Position numbers and translations under genes: made by a program. From Persicobacter diffluens (GTDB lineage Bacteria; Bacteroidota; Bacteroidia; Cytophagales; Cyclobacteriaceae): 64,000 nt of DNA. Positions 52,983 to 62,445 of this stretch are shown one piece after another. The stretch covers positions 744,001 through 808,000 of the forward strand of contig NZ_BQKE01000002.1 in the NCBI RefSeq assembly GCF_036244895.1, written 5' to 3'. The notes below the pieces were generated by a model. The model was not told the origin of the DNA and made no database searches. It saw nothing but the letters and a program-made list of their open reading frames with translations. Position 1 is the stretch's first letter; each line of letters begins with the position of its first letter.

Positions 52983-53136
52983 TATTAGTATTGAAATTCT
53001 ACACAAATCCTTCTTAATCGGGTTGAACACATGAAGGAAGTACCAAAATTACAAGAAGTCTTGTATCATGAAGGGATCACCAATAAGAAAAGTGACCCGG
53101 GCTATTTCCCTCACTGGAACAAACCGGAATTCCCAA

Positions 53137-55341
53137 ATGATGCAAAAACTTTGTATTTCCATTATTATCAGTACTCTTTTTTTTCTCCCCGCCTGCCAGC
53201 AAGAAACGGACACTTCTTCCAGGCATTCCCCCTTAACGTCCAAAAATGCACTGGCCTATGAGGTCGATTTCCCCGCAGGAAGTAATCCCAAATTTTTATT
53301 ATCTAACGCCTTTGGCGGTTATTTTTTTAATCAGGCGGCAAAAGGAAAGCAGGATGCTTTTGCGGCCTATCGGGGATGGCATTGGCAAGGCAAAGTAGTA
53401 TTGGGAGATTATCGCCTTTACCTGAATGACAGCTTAGTTCAAAACACCAACATTCCCTTCCGAAGCGGCAGCAGTTATTTTTTACGAGCCCATCCCAAAG
53501 GAAGGGAATATACCTTTTTTCTGGCTCAACATCCGGCACTGGTCATTTACCTGCCCGAACAGGACCATCGTCAATTAGGGATTAAACTTATTGGCTTAGC
53601 GACAGGCGACCCTATTTTTGAATCAAATGCCTTATGGTATCCGACAAAAAAAACCGAAGGATATATCCTCATGGCTCCTATTGAAAAAACCAATGCCCTT
53701 TTCAAGGACGGACACCTGGAAGTAAGTGGGAAGGCAAAGGGCTTTGTGGCGATTTTCTGTCAAGAGAAATCAGAGGGAATAACTTTATTAAAAACAGCGC
53801 GTCAGGAGCTCGAAAACCAACTCCCTCCCATTTCCATGCATACTTATCCCTATTTCAAATCCTCCTCCTGTGAAATGGTTCCTTTTTTAAATCTACTCTC
53901 ACAAAGTTTGGAAATCCTGCATCAAGACGCGGCTAACATGCCCTATTCATTAGGTTTCCCGCCCTCGCCGGGCGATATTTCCAGTCACCACCTTCAAAGT
54001 ATCACAGGAGCCATGTTGATCAGGGGCCAAATGCAGCAAGCCCAACAATTGCTGCAGCATTACAGCCAGTTGCAAAACCGGGATACGGCCAGCAGCCAAT
54101 ATGGCTTTTTGCCCGAAAGCGTTAAACGGTCGCAGCTTCAATACAATGGTTTTCTACCTCTAAGCCATTTTTGCCAAGCCTTATTCAGTTACCTTAAATA
54201 CTTCAAAAATCCGGAATTTATTGAAAAGGTATACCCTTCCTTAGCCATGGGGATCAAAAGCTGTATCAGTCTACGGCTTGATGAGCATTTTCTCATTAAA
54301 AGTAAGGATGGAAAAGTGCCATTGGATCAGCAGATATTATGGTTAGAAAGTTTACAAATGACCAAAGAGATAGCCGCTTATTTAGGTAATTTTGAGGACG
54401 AAGAATTATTTCAGGCCACCTGGGCCAAAGCCAGCTGGCATTTTAATAAGCTGTATCTTGACCAACCGATAAAAATCTCCAGTGCCGGCATTTCATTGGG
54501 TGGACAGGAATTCCAAACCAATTTGCGTTTATTCTGCTTATCAGACTATATTCATGAGCCCTATAAGAAAGTTAACTTTTTGGCACAACAGTACGCCCGG
54601 CATCAAGCTCCGGTAGGATTACTGGACGAAATAGAAATGCCGAAAGACTGGTTGATGGATAGTCTGGGGGAAGAAAATAATCCGGAAGAACGATACTATG
54701 CGCCTGCATTTGAAAGCTTAACCGCTTTCATTCCCTTGCTTGAAATCTACCAAAAAGAGCTGGTATGGCAGAAGTTTCAGGATATTGCTCAACATAATAC
54801 CACCGATGAACTTCTGGGAAGCATTCCTTCTGGCTTCCGGCTTACCAACAAAATACCTTATGCTGTAGGCCACTTATTAGACCTTCGGGCAACTTCTATG
54901 GCCCTGCAATTAATACAGGAAAACTTTCTGGGAATCCGACCGGCACTCTGGAAAAACGAACTGACACTTGCCCCTCGAATCCCCCAGGCACTGGAACATT
55001 TAGATTACTCATTTTTCCTGAATGGGAAAAAATCTCTTTTCCAATGTCGAAAGACGAAAGACAAAAGCAGTTATTTTTATGATGTAGAAGGCTTTTCCGG
55101 AGAAGTTATTTTCGATGAAGAATCCTATCCGGACCAACGATTTACTTTAGATGGCAGGCAACACCAACTTATCATTGAGGTGACCACTGAACAAATGAGC
55201 GTTTCCTACTTAACTGAACAGGGGGATAAAATTAATCTTTTAGGTGTATCCCGAAAGCATGGTCTTGCCAAAGAAATCCTGAAAAACACGGCCGATCGTC
55301 AATTTGAAAAATTTCATAGAAAACAAAATATCCCTTTCTAA
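53137..55341 (+). CDS. Six-hairpin glycosidase-like lipoprotein (debranching-enzyme-like)
   Basis: I start at 53137 (MMQKLCISIIISTLFFLPAC), which gives a lipoprotein signal with lipobox LPAC; the frame opens earlier but the upstream part has no signal features. The 734-residue protein has an N-terminal beta domain (KFLLSNAFGGYFFNQAAKGK, LALHPALVIYLPE-like strands) and from about 240 an (alpha/alpha)6 toroid: PPSPGDISSHHLQSITGAML, QLQYNGFLPLSHFCQALFSY, FRLTNKIPYAVGHLLDLRA. The order resembles glycogen-debranching-enzyme-type (GDE) catalytic domains, which hydrolyse alpha-glucan branches. Family and substrate are not certain; the lipoprotein tag places it at the periplasm or surface. Confidence 0.6.
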   Translation: MMQKLCISIIISTLFFLPACQQETDTSSRHSPLTSKNALAYEVDFPAGSNPKFLLSNAFGGYFFNQAAKGKQDAFAAYRGWHWQGKVVLGDYRLYLNDSLVQNTNIPFRSGSSYFLRAHPKGREYTFFLAQHPALVIYLPEQDHRQLGIKLIGLATGDPIFESNALWYPTKKTEGYILMAPIEKTNALFKDGHLEVSGKAKGFVAIFCQEKSEGITLLKTARQELENQLPPISMHTYPYFKSSSCEMVPFLNLLSQSLEILHQDAANMPYSLGFPPSPGDISSHHLQSITGAMLIRGQMQQAQQLLQHYSQLQNRDTASSQYGFLPESVKRSQLQYNGFLPLSHFCQALFSYLKYFKNPEFIEKVYPSLAMGIKSCISLRLDEHFLIKSKDGKVPLDQQILWLESLQMTKEIAAYLGNFEDEELFQATWAKASWHFNKLYLDQPIKISSAGISLGGQEFQTNLRLFCLSDYIHEPYKKVNFLAQQYARHQAPVGLLDEIEMPKDWLMDSLGEENNPEERYYAPAFESLTAFIPLLEIYQKELVWQKFQDIAQHNTTDELLGSIPSGFRLTNKIPYAVGHLLDLRATSMALQLIQENFLGIRPALWKNELTLAPRIPQALEHLDYSFFLNGKKSLFQCRKTKDKSSYFYDVEGFSGEVIFDEESYPDQRFTLDGRQHQLIIEVTTEQMSVSYLTEQGDKINLLGVSRKHGLAKEILKNTADRQFEKFHRKQNIPF

Positions 55342-56342
55342 TCATCGCTATTAAATCAGGCCGTCAGTCATGTTTGACCAAGGGATGGTTGCTCTTACGA
55401 AAACATATCCAGCGCATGCATAACGCAAGCATTCCTTTCTGGAAACACTTAGTCAACAGGTGACAGTAAAACTCCAACCAACTGCCTCCTCATTTTAATG
55501 AAGGAGGCGGATTTGGACCACTAAACAACAATGCTGCCCTTCCACACAATACTGTAATTCCTGTACATAATTCGAATTTTCGCCTAGAAGGGGACTTCAA
55601 CCAATGCCGACATTTACCTTAAGCCGGATTATCTATGCTAAATCCTCCTTTAGTTGCATGGCGAGAAAAGGAAGGGATTTTTCCTATTATGAATTTTTTC
55701 CTGGGAAAAAGATGAAGGAGGAGCAAGCAAGCTTACCCACATTTGGGCGATTAAAAAACACCATAACCGGCCATTGCGAAATGATAACAAATCAGTTACA
55801 TCAAATCAATAAATATAGGGTTAAAAAATCAGGCTTAAGGCTAATCAGTGAAATCACCTTTCCAAAGAAAAGAGAAGGATAGTATTTTTCGCTGAACTAA
55901 CCTAAAGTGAGCAAAAGCGTGTTTGAAAGTCAAAATTCGCAGCGAAAAACCGATAATAGAAGCGATACCCAATTATTTTATGAGAATAGCATCACTATTA
56001 TTAAGAAAGCATCCAAAATCGCTTCCAATAATTCGAATTTGCAGCCGGATGGTGTGCTTTTAAAACAGGCTCTATACTCTCAAGAGCCTTGGAGAATTCC
56101 GGAAACCCATTCTAACTTACCGATATTTCGAAAGCAACATTCAACCCTACTCAAAAGTGTAATCGAAAAAATATATGTGCTAAATAATAATTCTGTGATT
56201 ATGCTTTTTTTTCTACCCCATTTTCTAGGCCATACCTCTCAAAACCTTCCCAAAAAAACGGGAATATTTGATTACTTATCATTTTTTAAATCTCCATTTC
56301 CGCTTGGACTGGAAGCATTTTCTATTATTATTTTTTAAAATT
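55342..56342. other. Intergenic region with family A and B elements
   Basis: No gene is supported. A block at 55574-55619 (TTCGAATTTTCGCCTAGAAG, GGGGACTTCAACCAATGCCG) leads into a family A copy (55620 to about 55850: AAGCCGGATTATCTATGC, TTTTTCCTATTATG, GAAGGAGGAGCAAGCAAGC). A family B copy follows at 55918-56070 (GCGTGTTTGAAAGTC ... GGTGTGCTTTTAAAACAGGC). The same block-plus-A arrangement is repeated at 57860-58022. The promoter of the GH30 gene must lie in the last 270 bases. Confidence 0.65.
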
Positions 56343-57653
56343 ATGAGAATTTCGATTATCATCCTTAGCCTGCTATTACTTTTCACCCCACCTCTTCAGG
56401 CACCAACCACCCAATGGCTATCCTATGCGGAAAAACAGTGGGAGACCAAAGCCATTACCTGGCAAAAAGGAAATAAAAAAATCATTGCGGATATCGAGTT
56501 AGAAGAAAACCTGGTTTACCAACAAATTGAGGGCTGGGGAGGCTGCTTTAATGAAAAAGGGTGGAAAGCGTTACAGTACCTCGAAGATGCCGAGCGAGAG
56601 GAAATCATGAAGCTTCTATTTTCCACGGAGGCCTGTAATTTTGATTACTGCCGGATGCCTATTGGCGCAAGTGACTATGCCCTGGATTACTATTCCCTAA
56701 ACGATCATGCTGGAGATTATAAAATGGAAAATTTCAGTTTGGATCGGGACCGGAAATACCTCATCCCTTACCTCAAAGCGGCCATGGACGTTAAGCCCTC
56801 CCTAAAAATTTGGGGCTCACCATGGACGCCTCCCTTTTGGATGAAGGAGAACAATCATTACGCCAGAGGAAGTATAAAAACAGATGCCAAAACATTGGCT
56901 GCCTATGCCCTTTATTTTAGAAAATATATCAAAAATTACAGAAAAGAGGGGATCAATATCGTTGCAGTGCACCCACAAAATGAGCCGCTGCACCTGCCCG
57001 CCTTTCCCTCCTGTGGCTGGACTGGTGAACAGCTCAAAACCTTTATTGGAACGTATTTGGGCCCGGAGCTCAAATCTAATATTTCGGATTGTGAAATATG
57101 GTTAGGGACTATCAATGGCAACGACCAGACGGACGAGTTTCAGGAATACGTCCAAACCGTACTCAGCGCGCCGGAGAGCAAACAATACCTTACCGGGGTC
57201 GGCTACCAATGGGATGGTGATGCGGCAGTGGAGCAAACCATCCACCAATTTCCGGAAATGAAAATCATGCAGACTGAAACCAAATGCGGATGGGGCCAAA
57301 ATGACTGGGCATATGCCTTTCAAACTTTTGATCAAATGTATTGGTACCTTCAGCGAAAAGCCTCTTACTACTTACAATGGAATATGGTATTAGATGAAAC
57401 GGGCATGAGCTCCTGGGGCTGGAAGCAGAATGCCATGATCACCGTAGACACTTTTCAAAAAAATTATCGCATTAACCCTCAATACTGGGTGGTGCGACAT
57501 TTTACTCAATTTATTAAAGCCGGAGCTTACAGAATTGGGTGTCATACCAAAAACAATATTCAGGCTTTAGCCTTCAAAAACTCCGGTGGTCAATTGGTAT
57601 TAATCTGTCGAAATCCAACTAGTACCGAACAAAGTTACCAATTACAAAAATGA
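56343..57653 (+). CDS. Second GH30 glycoside hydrolase, shortened by a TGA
   Basis: The start at 56343 gives a signal peptide (MRISIIILSLLLLFTPPLQA). GH30 motifs follow: QIEGWGGCFNEKGWKAL, CRMPIGASDYALDYYSL, SPWTPPFWMK, acid/base E214 (HPQNEP) and nucleophile E312 (MQTETKCG). The frame stops at 57651-57653, after SYQLQK. Read past that TGA, the same frame continues KNICKLKLPANSICSILI and stops at 57708-57710. That strand matches the C-terminus of the other GH30 (LPAQAISAIVI). So the last roughly 18 residues of the beta-sandwich have been cut by a nonsense change. The catalytic barrel is intact, but folding may suffer. Overall it diverges from the 19083 gene, so it may have another substrate. 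Confidence 0.88.
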   Translation: MRISIIILSLLLLFTPPLQAPTTQWLSYAEKQWETKAITWQKGNKKIIADIELEENLVYQQIEGWGGCFNEKGWKALQYLEDAEREEIMKLLFSTEACNFDYCRMPIGASDYALDYYSLNDHAGDYKMENFSLDRDRKYLIPYLKAAMDVKPSLKIWGSPWTPPFWMKENNHYARGSIKTDAKTLAAYALYFRKYIKNYRKEGINIVAVHPQNEPLHLPAFPSCGWTGEQLKTFIGTYLGPELKSNISDCEIWLGTINGNDQTDEFQEYVQTVLSAPESKQYLTGVGYQWDGDAAVEQTIHQFPEMKIMQTETKCGWGQNDWAYAFQTFDQMYWYLQRKASYYLQWNMVLDETGMSSWGWKQNAMITVDTFQKNYRINPQYWVVRHFTQFIKAGAYRIGCHTKNNIQALAFKNSGGQLVLICRNPTSTEQSYQLQK

Positions 57654-57707
57654 AAAAATATTTGTAAACTCAAGCTACCGGCCAATAGTATTTGTTCCAT
57701 TTTAATT

Positions 57708-58022
57708 TAACCCGGATTATTCATGCTTACCTCCTCGTTTATAGCGTGTTTAAAAGCCAAAATTCGTAGCGAAAATTTGAAGTATTGCAGAAGGGATACC
57801 CGATTATTTTGAGAGAATAGCATCGCTATTGTTGAGAAATAATCCTAAATCGCTTCCAATAATTTGAATTTTCGCCTAGAAGGGGACTTCAACAAATGCC
57901 GTCATTTACCTTAGCCGGATTATCTATGCTAAATCCTCGTTTAGTTGCATGGCGGTCATATGAAGGGATTTTTTCTATTTCGAGTTTTTTCCTGGGAAAC
58001 AGATGAAGGAGGAGCAAGCATG
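57708..58022 (+). repeat. Nested family A, family B and duplicated block downstream of GH30
   Basis: A family A left end (TAACCCGGATTATTCATGC, whose first three bases form the extended GH30 stop) is cut after about 34 bp by a family B element at 57743 (GCGTGTTTAAAAGCCAAAAT), with GAATAGCATCGCTATTGTTG. At 57860 the sequence becomes the same block as at 55574 (CGCCTAGAAGGGGACTTCAA), then a family A copy from 57911 to about 58022. The gap to the AraC gene at 58146 has nothing else. Confidence 0.7.
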
Positions 58023-58145
58023 CATCCTCCCGTTAATGAATTGACCGAAGCCTGGCAATTAAGAAAAATATGGAACGTATCTATGCAACCTAGGAAACAA
58101 ATCCAATGGCGTTATTTCCTACACGCTATTTAGTGGTATTACCTG

Positions 58146-59039
58146 TCAAAGAGCCTTTTCCGCGCCACTGGTATAACGAATATGATCACGATACTCCGTG
58201 GGCCATATCCCCATTTTAGTTTTAAAAAATTTACTAAAATGCGAAGGTTCATTAAACCCCAACTCATAGGCCAATTGCTTTACATTTAAATCACTATAAA
58301 TAAGCAAATGCTTCGCCTCCATTAATACCTTCTGATGAATGACCTGTAAAGGGGACATATCCACCACTTTACGACAAGAACGGCTCAATTGCTTTTCGTG
58401 AATTCCCAATAGCCGGCTATAATCCGTTACCAAATGCCATTTTTTGTAATGCTCATCCAAAACTTTTAGAAAAGCGCGGTAGTAAACGTGCATCCTACTG
58501 CTCTCTTCCCACCGATTTTGCTGAGCCTTTTTATTAATAAAGGTAAAAAGCGGATCAAAAAAGGCTACGAACAGGTCCAAATGAGGAACTGCTTTCCGCC
58601 CACCCAGTTGTTGCTCCTGAATATTGTCCAATATTTCCCTGATGAACTTCCCCTCTTTCTCTTTTAATTTATAATAAGCATTTATACTTTCATTTTGGAA
58701 AAAAAACTGATGGTGCTTAAGATCCATTGAAATCGAAAATAAATCCTTGGAATAGCTTAATATCCTTGCATTTACACTTGCATTTTCTGGAAAACTGAAA
58801 TCCGGGGCATCATGAGGGCCTAAAATAATTAACAGAGGGCAATCTACCATCGGCCTTTCATTTCCCATTCGGATAGGCTGGCTACAAGCCTCCAGAAAAA
58901 TTATGTGGTAATTTCTTTTTAAATCAGGCGTCAGGAGAAAGTCATCCTCTTCTCCCGCCCATTCCCTCACCTCAAAAAAAGAGTTGGTTGCTCTGAAAAT
59001 ATCATTTGCTGAAATTACAGCACCTAATGACTCCGTCAT
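58146..59039 (-). CDS. AraC-family transcriptional regulator
   Basis: The 297-residue protein has an N-terminal cupin-like effector domain (about 20-150) and a C-terminal AraC/XylS double-HTH (about 190-290): FKTKMGIWPTEYRDHIRY and VKQLAYELGFNEPSHFSKFF. It stands downstream of and convergent with GH30, with no close operon partner. It may control GH30 or the debranching-like lipoprotein, but only nearness suggests it. Confidence 0.92.
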   Translation of the reverse strand: MTESLGAVISANDIFRATNSFFEVREWAGEEDDFLLTPDLKRNYHIIFLEACSQPIRMGNERPMVDCPLLIILGPHDAPDFSFPENASVNARILSYSKDLFSISMDLKHHQFFFQNESINAYYKLKEKEGKFIREILDNIQEQQLGGRKAVPHLDLFVAFFDPLFTFINKKAQQNRWEESSRMHVYYRAFLKVLDEHYKKWHLVTDYSRLLGIHEKQLSRSCRKVVDMSPLQVIHQKVLMEAKHLLIYSDLNVKQLAYELGFNEPSHFSKFFKTKMGIWPTEYRDHIRYTSGAEKAL

Positions 59040-59839
59040 ACTATTTTATTTTCGCTATTGCCTTCAAAATTATAGTCAGGAATTTACCCTAGCGGCGAAT
59101 GCGGAATAACTTCCTCTGACCGATGTGCAAACACTAAACCTTTTCCCTCGGCTTGAACGCTTTCTTTGGAAAAAGGTAGACCAAGCGCTTTTCGCCTTTA
59201 TTCCTCTTTACTTCATCTGCCATGTTTGACATCAGTTTTTAAAAAGCAGCAAGACATCCCGTTTTAGGATATATATCCCCAACTATCACTTCACGAAAGC
59301 GCAATTTTATTCTAATGTCCGCAGTCAGGATTTAAAAATTTCAAAAAATTAAGGCGCATCGTTAGCTTTGAGGCTGTTAAAAAATGCCCCATCCCGCAGC
59401 ATATTCGAATAATTGGATGCGATTTTTGATTATTTTTCAACATTAGCGAGGATATGCGCTCGAAATAAAGGGGGATCGGCTCTAAAAAGAGTATTTTCAT
59501 CACGAATTTTGCACTTTAAACACTCTGAACCCGAATTATTCAACACCTGATTTAGACGGCCTAAAAATTCATTATCAACATGTTCGGCTTACTTTTATCA
59601 ATTTCCCTACAGCTAAAATCTGTAATATACCCACTTTTCCTCCTTCATCGGCTTCTTTGGAAAACAACAAGGTGACCGCTATTTTTTTCACTTATACCAG
59701 CTCGCAGCTAAACGAGGATTACAGTAGGAGTTATCTGGCTGGAGTAATGTGGCTTTGAACAGGCGATAAGTTGAAATCAACGTTTTAATCGCATCCCAAA
59801 TTTTGAATTTACAGCCGATACGGAGATATTTGCGGCCAC
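59040..59839. other. Intergenic region built largely of repeat elements
   Basis: A family B copy fills about 59371-59525 (GAGGCTGTTAAAAAATGCC ... TGCACTTTAAACACTC) and a minus-orientation family A copy fills about 59528-59736 (AACCCGAATTATTCAACACC, TCATCGGCTTCTTTGGAAAA, CGCAGCTAAACGAGGATTAC). 59100-59230 has decayed family A-like DNA. No gene is supported. The promoter of ttcA must lie near the end. Confidence 0.6.
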
Positions 59840-60652
59840 ATGGAAAATTTGGGTACGGAAAAGAAAGCAGCAGCAAAAGTTAAAAAGAAACTCACTTCGA
59901 ATACTTCCAAAGCAATGATGGATTTTGGAATGGTAGAGGCAGGAGATAAAATCATGGTTTGTCTGTCAGGGGGAAAGGATAGCTACACCCTTCTGGACAT
60001 GATGCTGCACACTCAAAAAGTGGTGCCATTTCATTTTGACATCGTCGCGGTCAATTTGGACCAGAAACAACCAGGCTTCCCGGAGCATATACTGCCGGAC
60101 TACCTGAAAAATCTGGGCGTCGATTTTCAAATCATTGAAAAAGACACCTATTCCATAGTGAAGGAAAAAGTGCCGGAGGGAAAAACCACTTGTAGTTTGT
60201 GTTCCCGTTTGCGTCGCGGTAATTTATACGATACGGCGAAAAAATTGGGCGCCAATAAATTAGCATTGGGGCACCATCAGGATGATATCATCGAAACCTT
60301 TTTTCTCAACCTGCTATTTTCCGGAAAAATGGAAGCTATGCCGGCCAAATACCTGACCGATGATGGTAGCCTTACCGTCTTGCGTCCGATGGCCTATTGT
60401 CGTGAACGGGATATTGCCACCTATGCAGAAATTCGTGAATTTCCGATAATCCCTTGTAATCTTTGTGGATCTCAGCCTAAGCTTCAGAGACAAACCATCA
60501 AAGCCATGCTAAATACCTGGGAGCAGGCCTATCCTGATCGAATTGAAATTATTTTCAATGCCCTACAGAATGTGAGTCCCTCTCACCTGCTAGATCCCAA
60601 GCTTTTTGATTTTTTCAATATGCATGGCAAGGATCTTAGCGAGTATAAATAA
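59840..60652 (+). CDS. ttcA: tRNA 2-thiocytidine biosynthesis protein TtcA
   Basis: The 270-residue protein has the PP-loop ATP motif SGGKDS at 43-48 and the two Cys motifs of the TtcA group: CSLCSRLRRG (Cys118, Cys121) and later CNLCGSQPKLQRQTIK. These bind the Fe-S cluster used to add sulfur at cytidine 32 of some tRNAs. HHQDDIIETFFLNLLFSGKM is also typical. Length is normal. Confidence 0.95.
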   Translation: MENLGTEKKAAAKVKKKLTSNTSKAMMDFGMVEAGDKIMVCLSGGKDSYTLLDMMLHTQKVVPFHFDIVAVNLDQKQPGFPEHILPDYLKNLGVDFQIIEKDTYSIVKEKVPEGKTTCSLCSRLRRGNLYDTAKKLGANKLALGHHQDDIIETFFLNLLFSGKMEAMPAKYLTDDGSLTVLRPMAYCRERDIATYAEIREFPIIPCNLCGSQPKLQRQTIKAMLNTWEQAYPDRIEIIFNALQNVSPSHLLDPKLFDFFNMHGKDLSEYK

Positions 60653-60689
60653 TGCTGACAAATAAATTTTGGTAACAGTAGTGGTAAAG

Positions 60690-60810
60690 CTGAATGGGTT
60701 GAAATCAGATCAACCTAATATAGCTTGCATCCCCCTCATTGACCTACTTCCTTGGAAAAAACTCGAAACAAGGAATTAGTACCTTGTTTCCTGATATATA
60801 GCTATGCTGG
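60690..60810 (-). repeat. Partial family A element
   Basis: The stretch contains CTACTTCCTTGGAAAAAACTC and CTTGTTTC, then ATATAGC, which are the minus-strand family signatures (GAGTTTTTTCCAAGGAAG on the other strand). Both ends are worn and the boundaries are approximate. Confidence 0.5.
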
Positions 60811-60837
60811 ATTTATACAGGCATAATTTGGGTGTAT

Positions 60838-61242
60838 TTATTTCTGCTGTGCTAAAAATAATGCGAACTGTCTAAATTGAAAATTAATGTCACCCCATGG
60901 TTCCGCATAAACTCGAAACCTTTTTTTCACAATAGCCTTCCATGGCTTTCCTTTCAGAGAATTGCCCATAACCTGCTTATACCACAACTCTACTTCATTT
61001 GCCCCCACATAGTAAACATTAACTACATCCTCCACTTGAATAGAAAAAGTCCTTCTACCGGCTATTAATGAATAAGTTGTAAGCTTTAGCGTCGTATCCA
61101 ATATTTTTAAATCCAATAATACCACTTGCTTTGATTTTACTATTAGCAATATCAGAAAAGTGATCCCAACGCCCACCAAGACCAACTCATTAACGCTCAG
61201 TAAATTCTCAGCACTTGAAATATAGAACCAGTAAAGCAGCAC
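60838..61242 (-). CDS. Small membrane-associated protein, unknown function
   Basis: A 134-residue protein from a GTG start, with a hydrophobic segment at about 20-35 (VLVGVGITFLILLIVK). A soluble tail follows (LIAGRRTFSIQVEDVVNVYY, KKRFRVYAEPWGDINFQFRQ) and ends FLAQQK. The frame stays open upstream for about 25 codons, with only an ATT available as an earlier start, so the true start may have been lost. Upstream residues (NANRFNKKAANIIFKNDG) look genuine, so the coding region may be longer. No family is recognised. Confidence 0.5.
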   Translation of the reverse strand: MLLYWFYISSAENLLSVNELVLVGVGITFLILLIVKSKQVVLLDLKILDTTLKLTTYSLIAGRRTFSIQVEDVVNVYYVGANEVELWYKQVMGNSLKGKPWKAIVKKRFRVYAEPWGDINFQFRQFALFLAQQK

Positions 61243-61710
61243 CTGCCAATCATCAAACCAACCATCGTTTTTAAAAATGATATTCGCTGCTTTTTTATTA
61301 AACCTGTTTGCATTAATTAAAATCTATACTAAAAAAAACTTTGCATAAATACTCTTGGCCAAATCTGACAACCTCATCGAAATGGCGACCACCCATTCAA
61401 GCAATCTCCCATTTTATAAGGAAGATTATGAGCATTTTTAAAAGCCAACATTCGCAGCGAAAATTTGAGGTATCGCTTCCAATAATTCGAATTTGCAGCC
61501 GGCTGGGGTGCTTTTAAATTAGGCTGTCGAAAATCCTTTAATGTAAGAAAATCAACCCCTGTTATGATCACGCCAGCGCCATTCGTCAGGAAGAAACCCG
61601 CTATCTGGCCAAAATATTCGATAGTCTACTTTTAAATATGCTCTAACTACTATCACAATCGCCTCTTCTATAAGCATTTTCGATATGAATTTTGGCTTCA
61701 ATACTCACTT
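61243..61710. other. Intergenic region with family B fragments
   Basis: A family B copy with an internal deletion lies at about 61432-61525 (GCATTTTTAAAAGCCAACATT ... GGGGTGCTTTTAAATTAGGC). Another fragment lies near 61640-61695 (GCCTCTTCTATAAGCATTTT). No gene is supported. Confidence 0.5.
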
Positions 61711-62445
61711 TTAATAATCGTCCAAATATTTATCTAATTGATAGCCCTCAATCAATAAGGGTAAACGATCATCCGCCAAATCAAAAAACGGCAACGCTCC
61801 GGATTCAAGCTTTTGATCCAACTCATCCTTGGCTAAAAATTGTTGAGCATGATCCATATAAGTGCCCTTCATCAAATGACGGTATTCGTGCTGGAAAATT
61901 ACAGCCGCAAAACCTTCTAATCGGCCGGACTGAATTTGTCCCTGCGCGTTTCGACATTCATATTCTACCCATTTAAAGGTGGCGACATTCCCTCTTTTTT
62001 CCCCCTTGGCGCTCAGGCAGCCATGCCAAAAATTCATTCGCGCCTTGGATACCTTGGTGATTTTCGGATTAATAAAAATCTGTTTTTCCACAGGGCCCAG
62101 CACCTGATACCTTGGGTTGTTGACCTGGGCTTCAATGATGAATATCTGAAGTCGCTTACCCAACTGATTTGCTGCAATCCCTACTCCAGCCGTTCTCCGC
62201 ATTACGGTATACATACTGTCGATAAAAATATGGAGCGCCGGACTATTAAACTCTTTCTCCTTTATCCTCCGTGGGTTTAAATACAAAGCATTCTGAGCTC
62301 TTCCTTCTTCGCCTGCCGGAATATGCTGCACTACCTCAAAGCCTTCCTCCGGAATACTCAAGTTAAGGGCCTCATCTGATGAACAGGAAGACTGTAAACA
62401 TGCAACCATAATGATAAGCGTATAAATAAGATAACTTTTGAACAT
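61711..62445 (-). CDS. Lipoprotein-type peptide deformylase homologue
   Basis: The 244-residue protein starts with a lipoprotein signal (MFKSYLIYTLIIMVACLQSS then C21). The deformylase fold follows with motif 1 GVGIAANQLG (87-96), motif 2 HGCLS (141-145, Cys143 as metal ligand; usual form EGCLS) and motif 3 QHEYRHLMKG (His186 and His190 as ligands, Glu187 catalytic; usual form HExDH). Housekeeping deformylases act on nascent chains in the cytosol, so a secreted, lipidated homologue would not meet that substrate. It may be a repurposed enzyme or a peptide-modifying one. Motif 3 retains its ligands. Confidence 0.8.
   Translation of the reverse strand: MFKSYLIYTLIIMVACLQSSCSSDEALNLSIPEEGFEVVQHIPAGEEGRAQNALYLNPRRIKEKEFNSPALHIFIDSMYTVMRRTAGVGIAANQLGKRLQIFIIEAQVNNPRYQVLGPVEKQIFINPKITKVSKARMNFWHGCLSAKGEKRGNVATFKWVEYECRNAQGQIQSGRLEGFAAVIFQHEYRHLMKGTYMDHAQQFLAKDELDQKLESGALPFFDLADDRLPLLIEGYQLDKYLDDY

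Noticed and set aside
53031..53136. Longer N-terminus of the six-hairpin lipoprotein (start at 53068)
   Set aside because: The extra residues are polar and precede a clean lipoprotein signal that starts at 53137.
55604..56338. ORFs of 92 and 143 codons upstream of the second GH30
   Set aside because: Both run through family A and family B elements; the residues are translations of the repeats, and similar ones occur at other copies.
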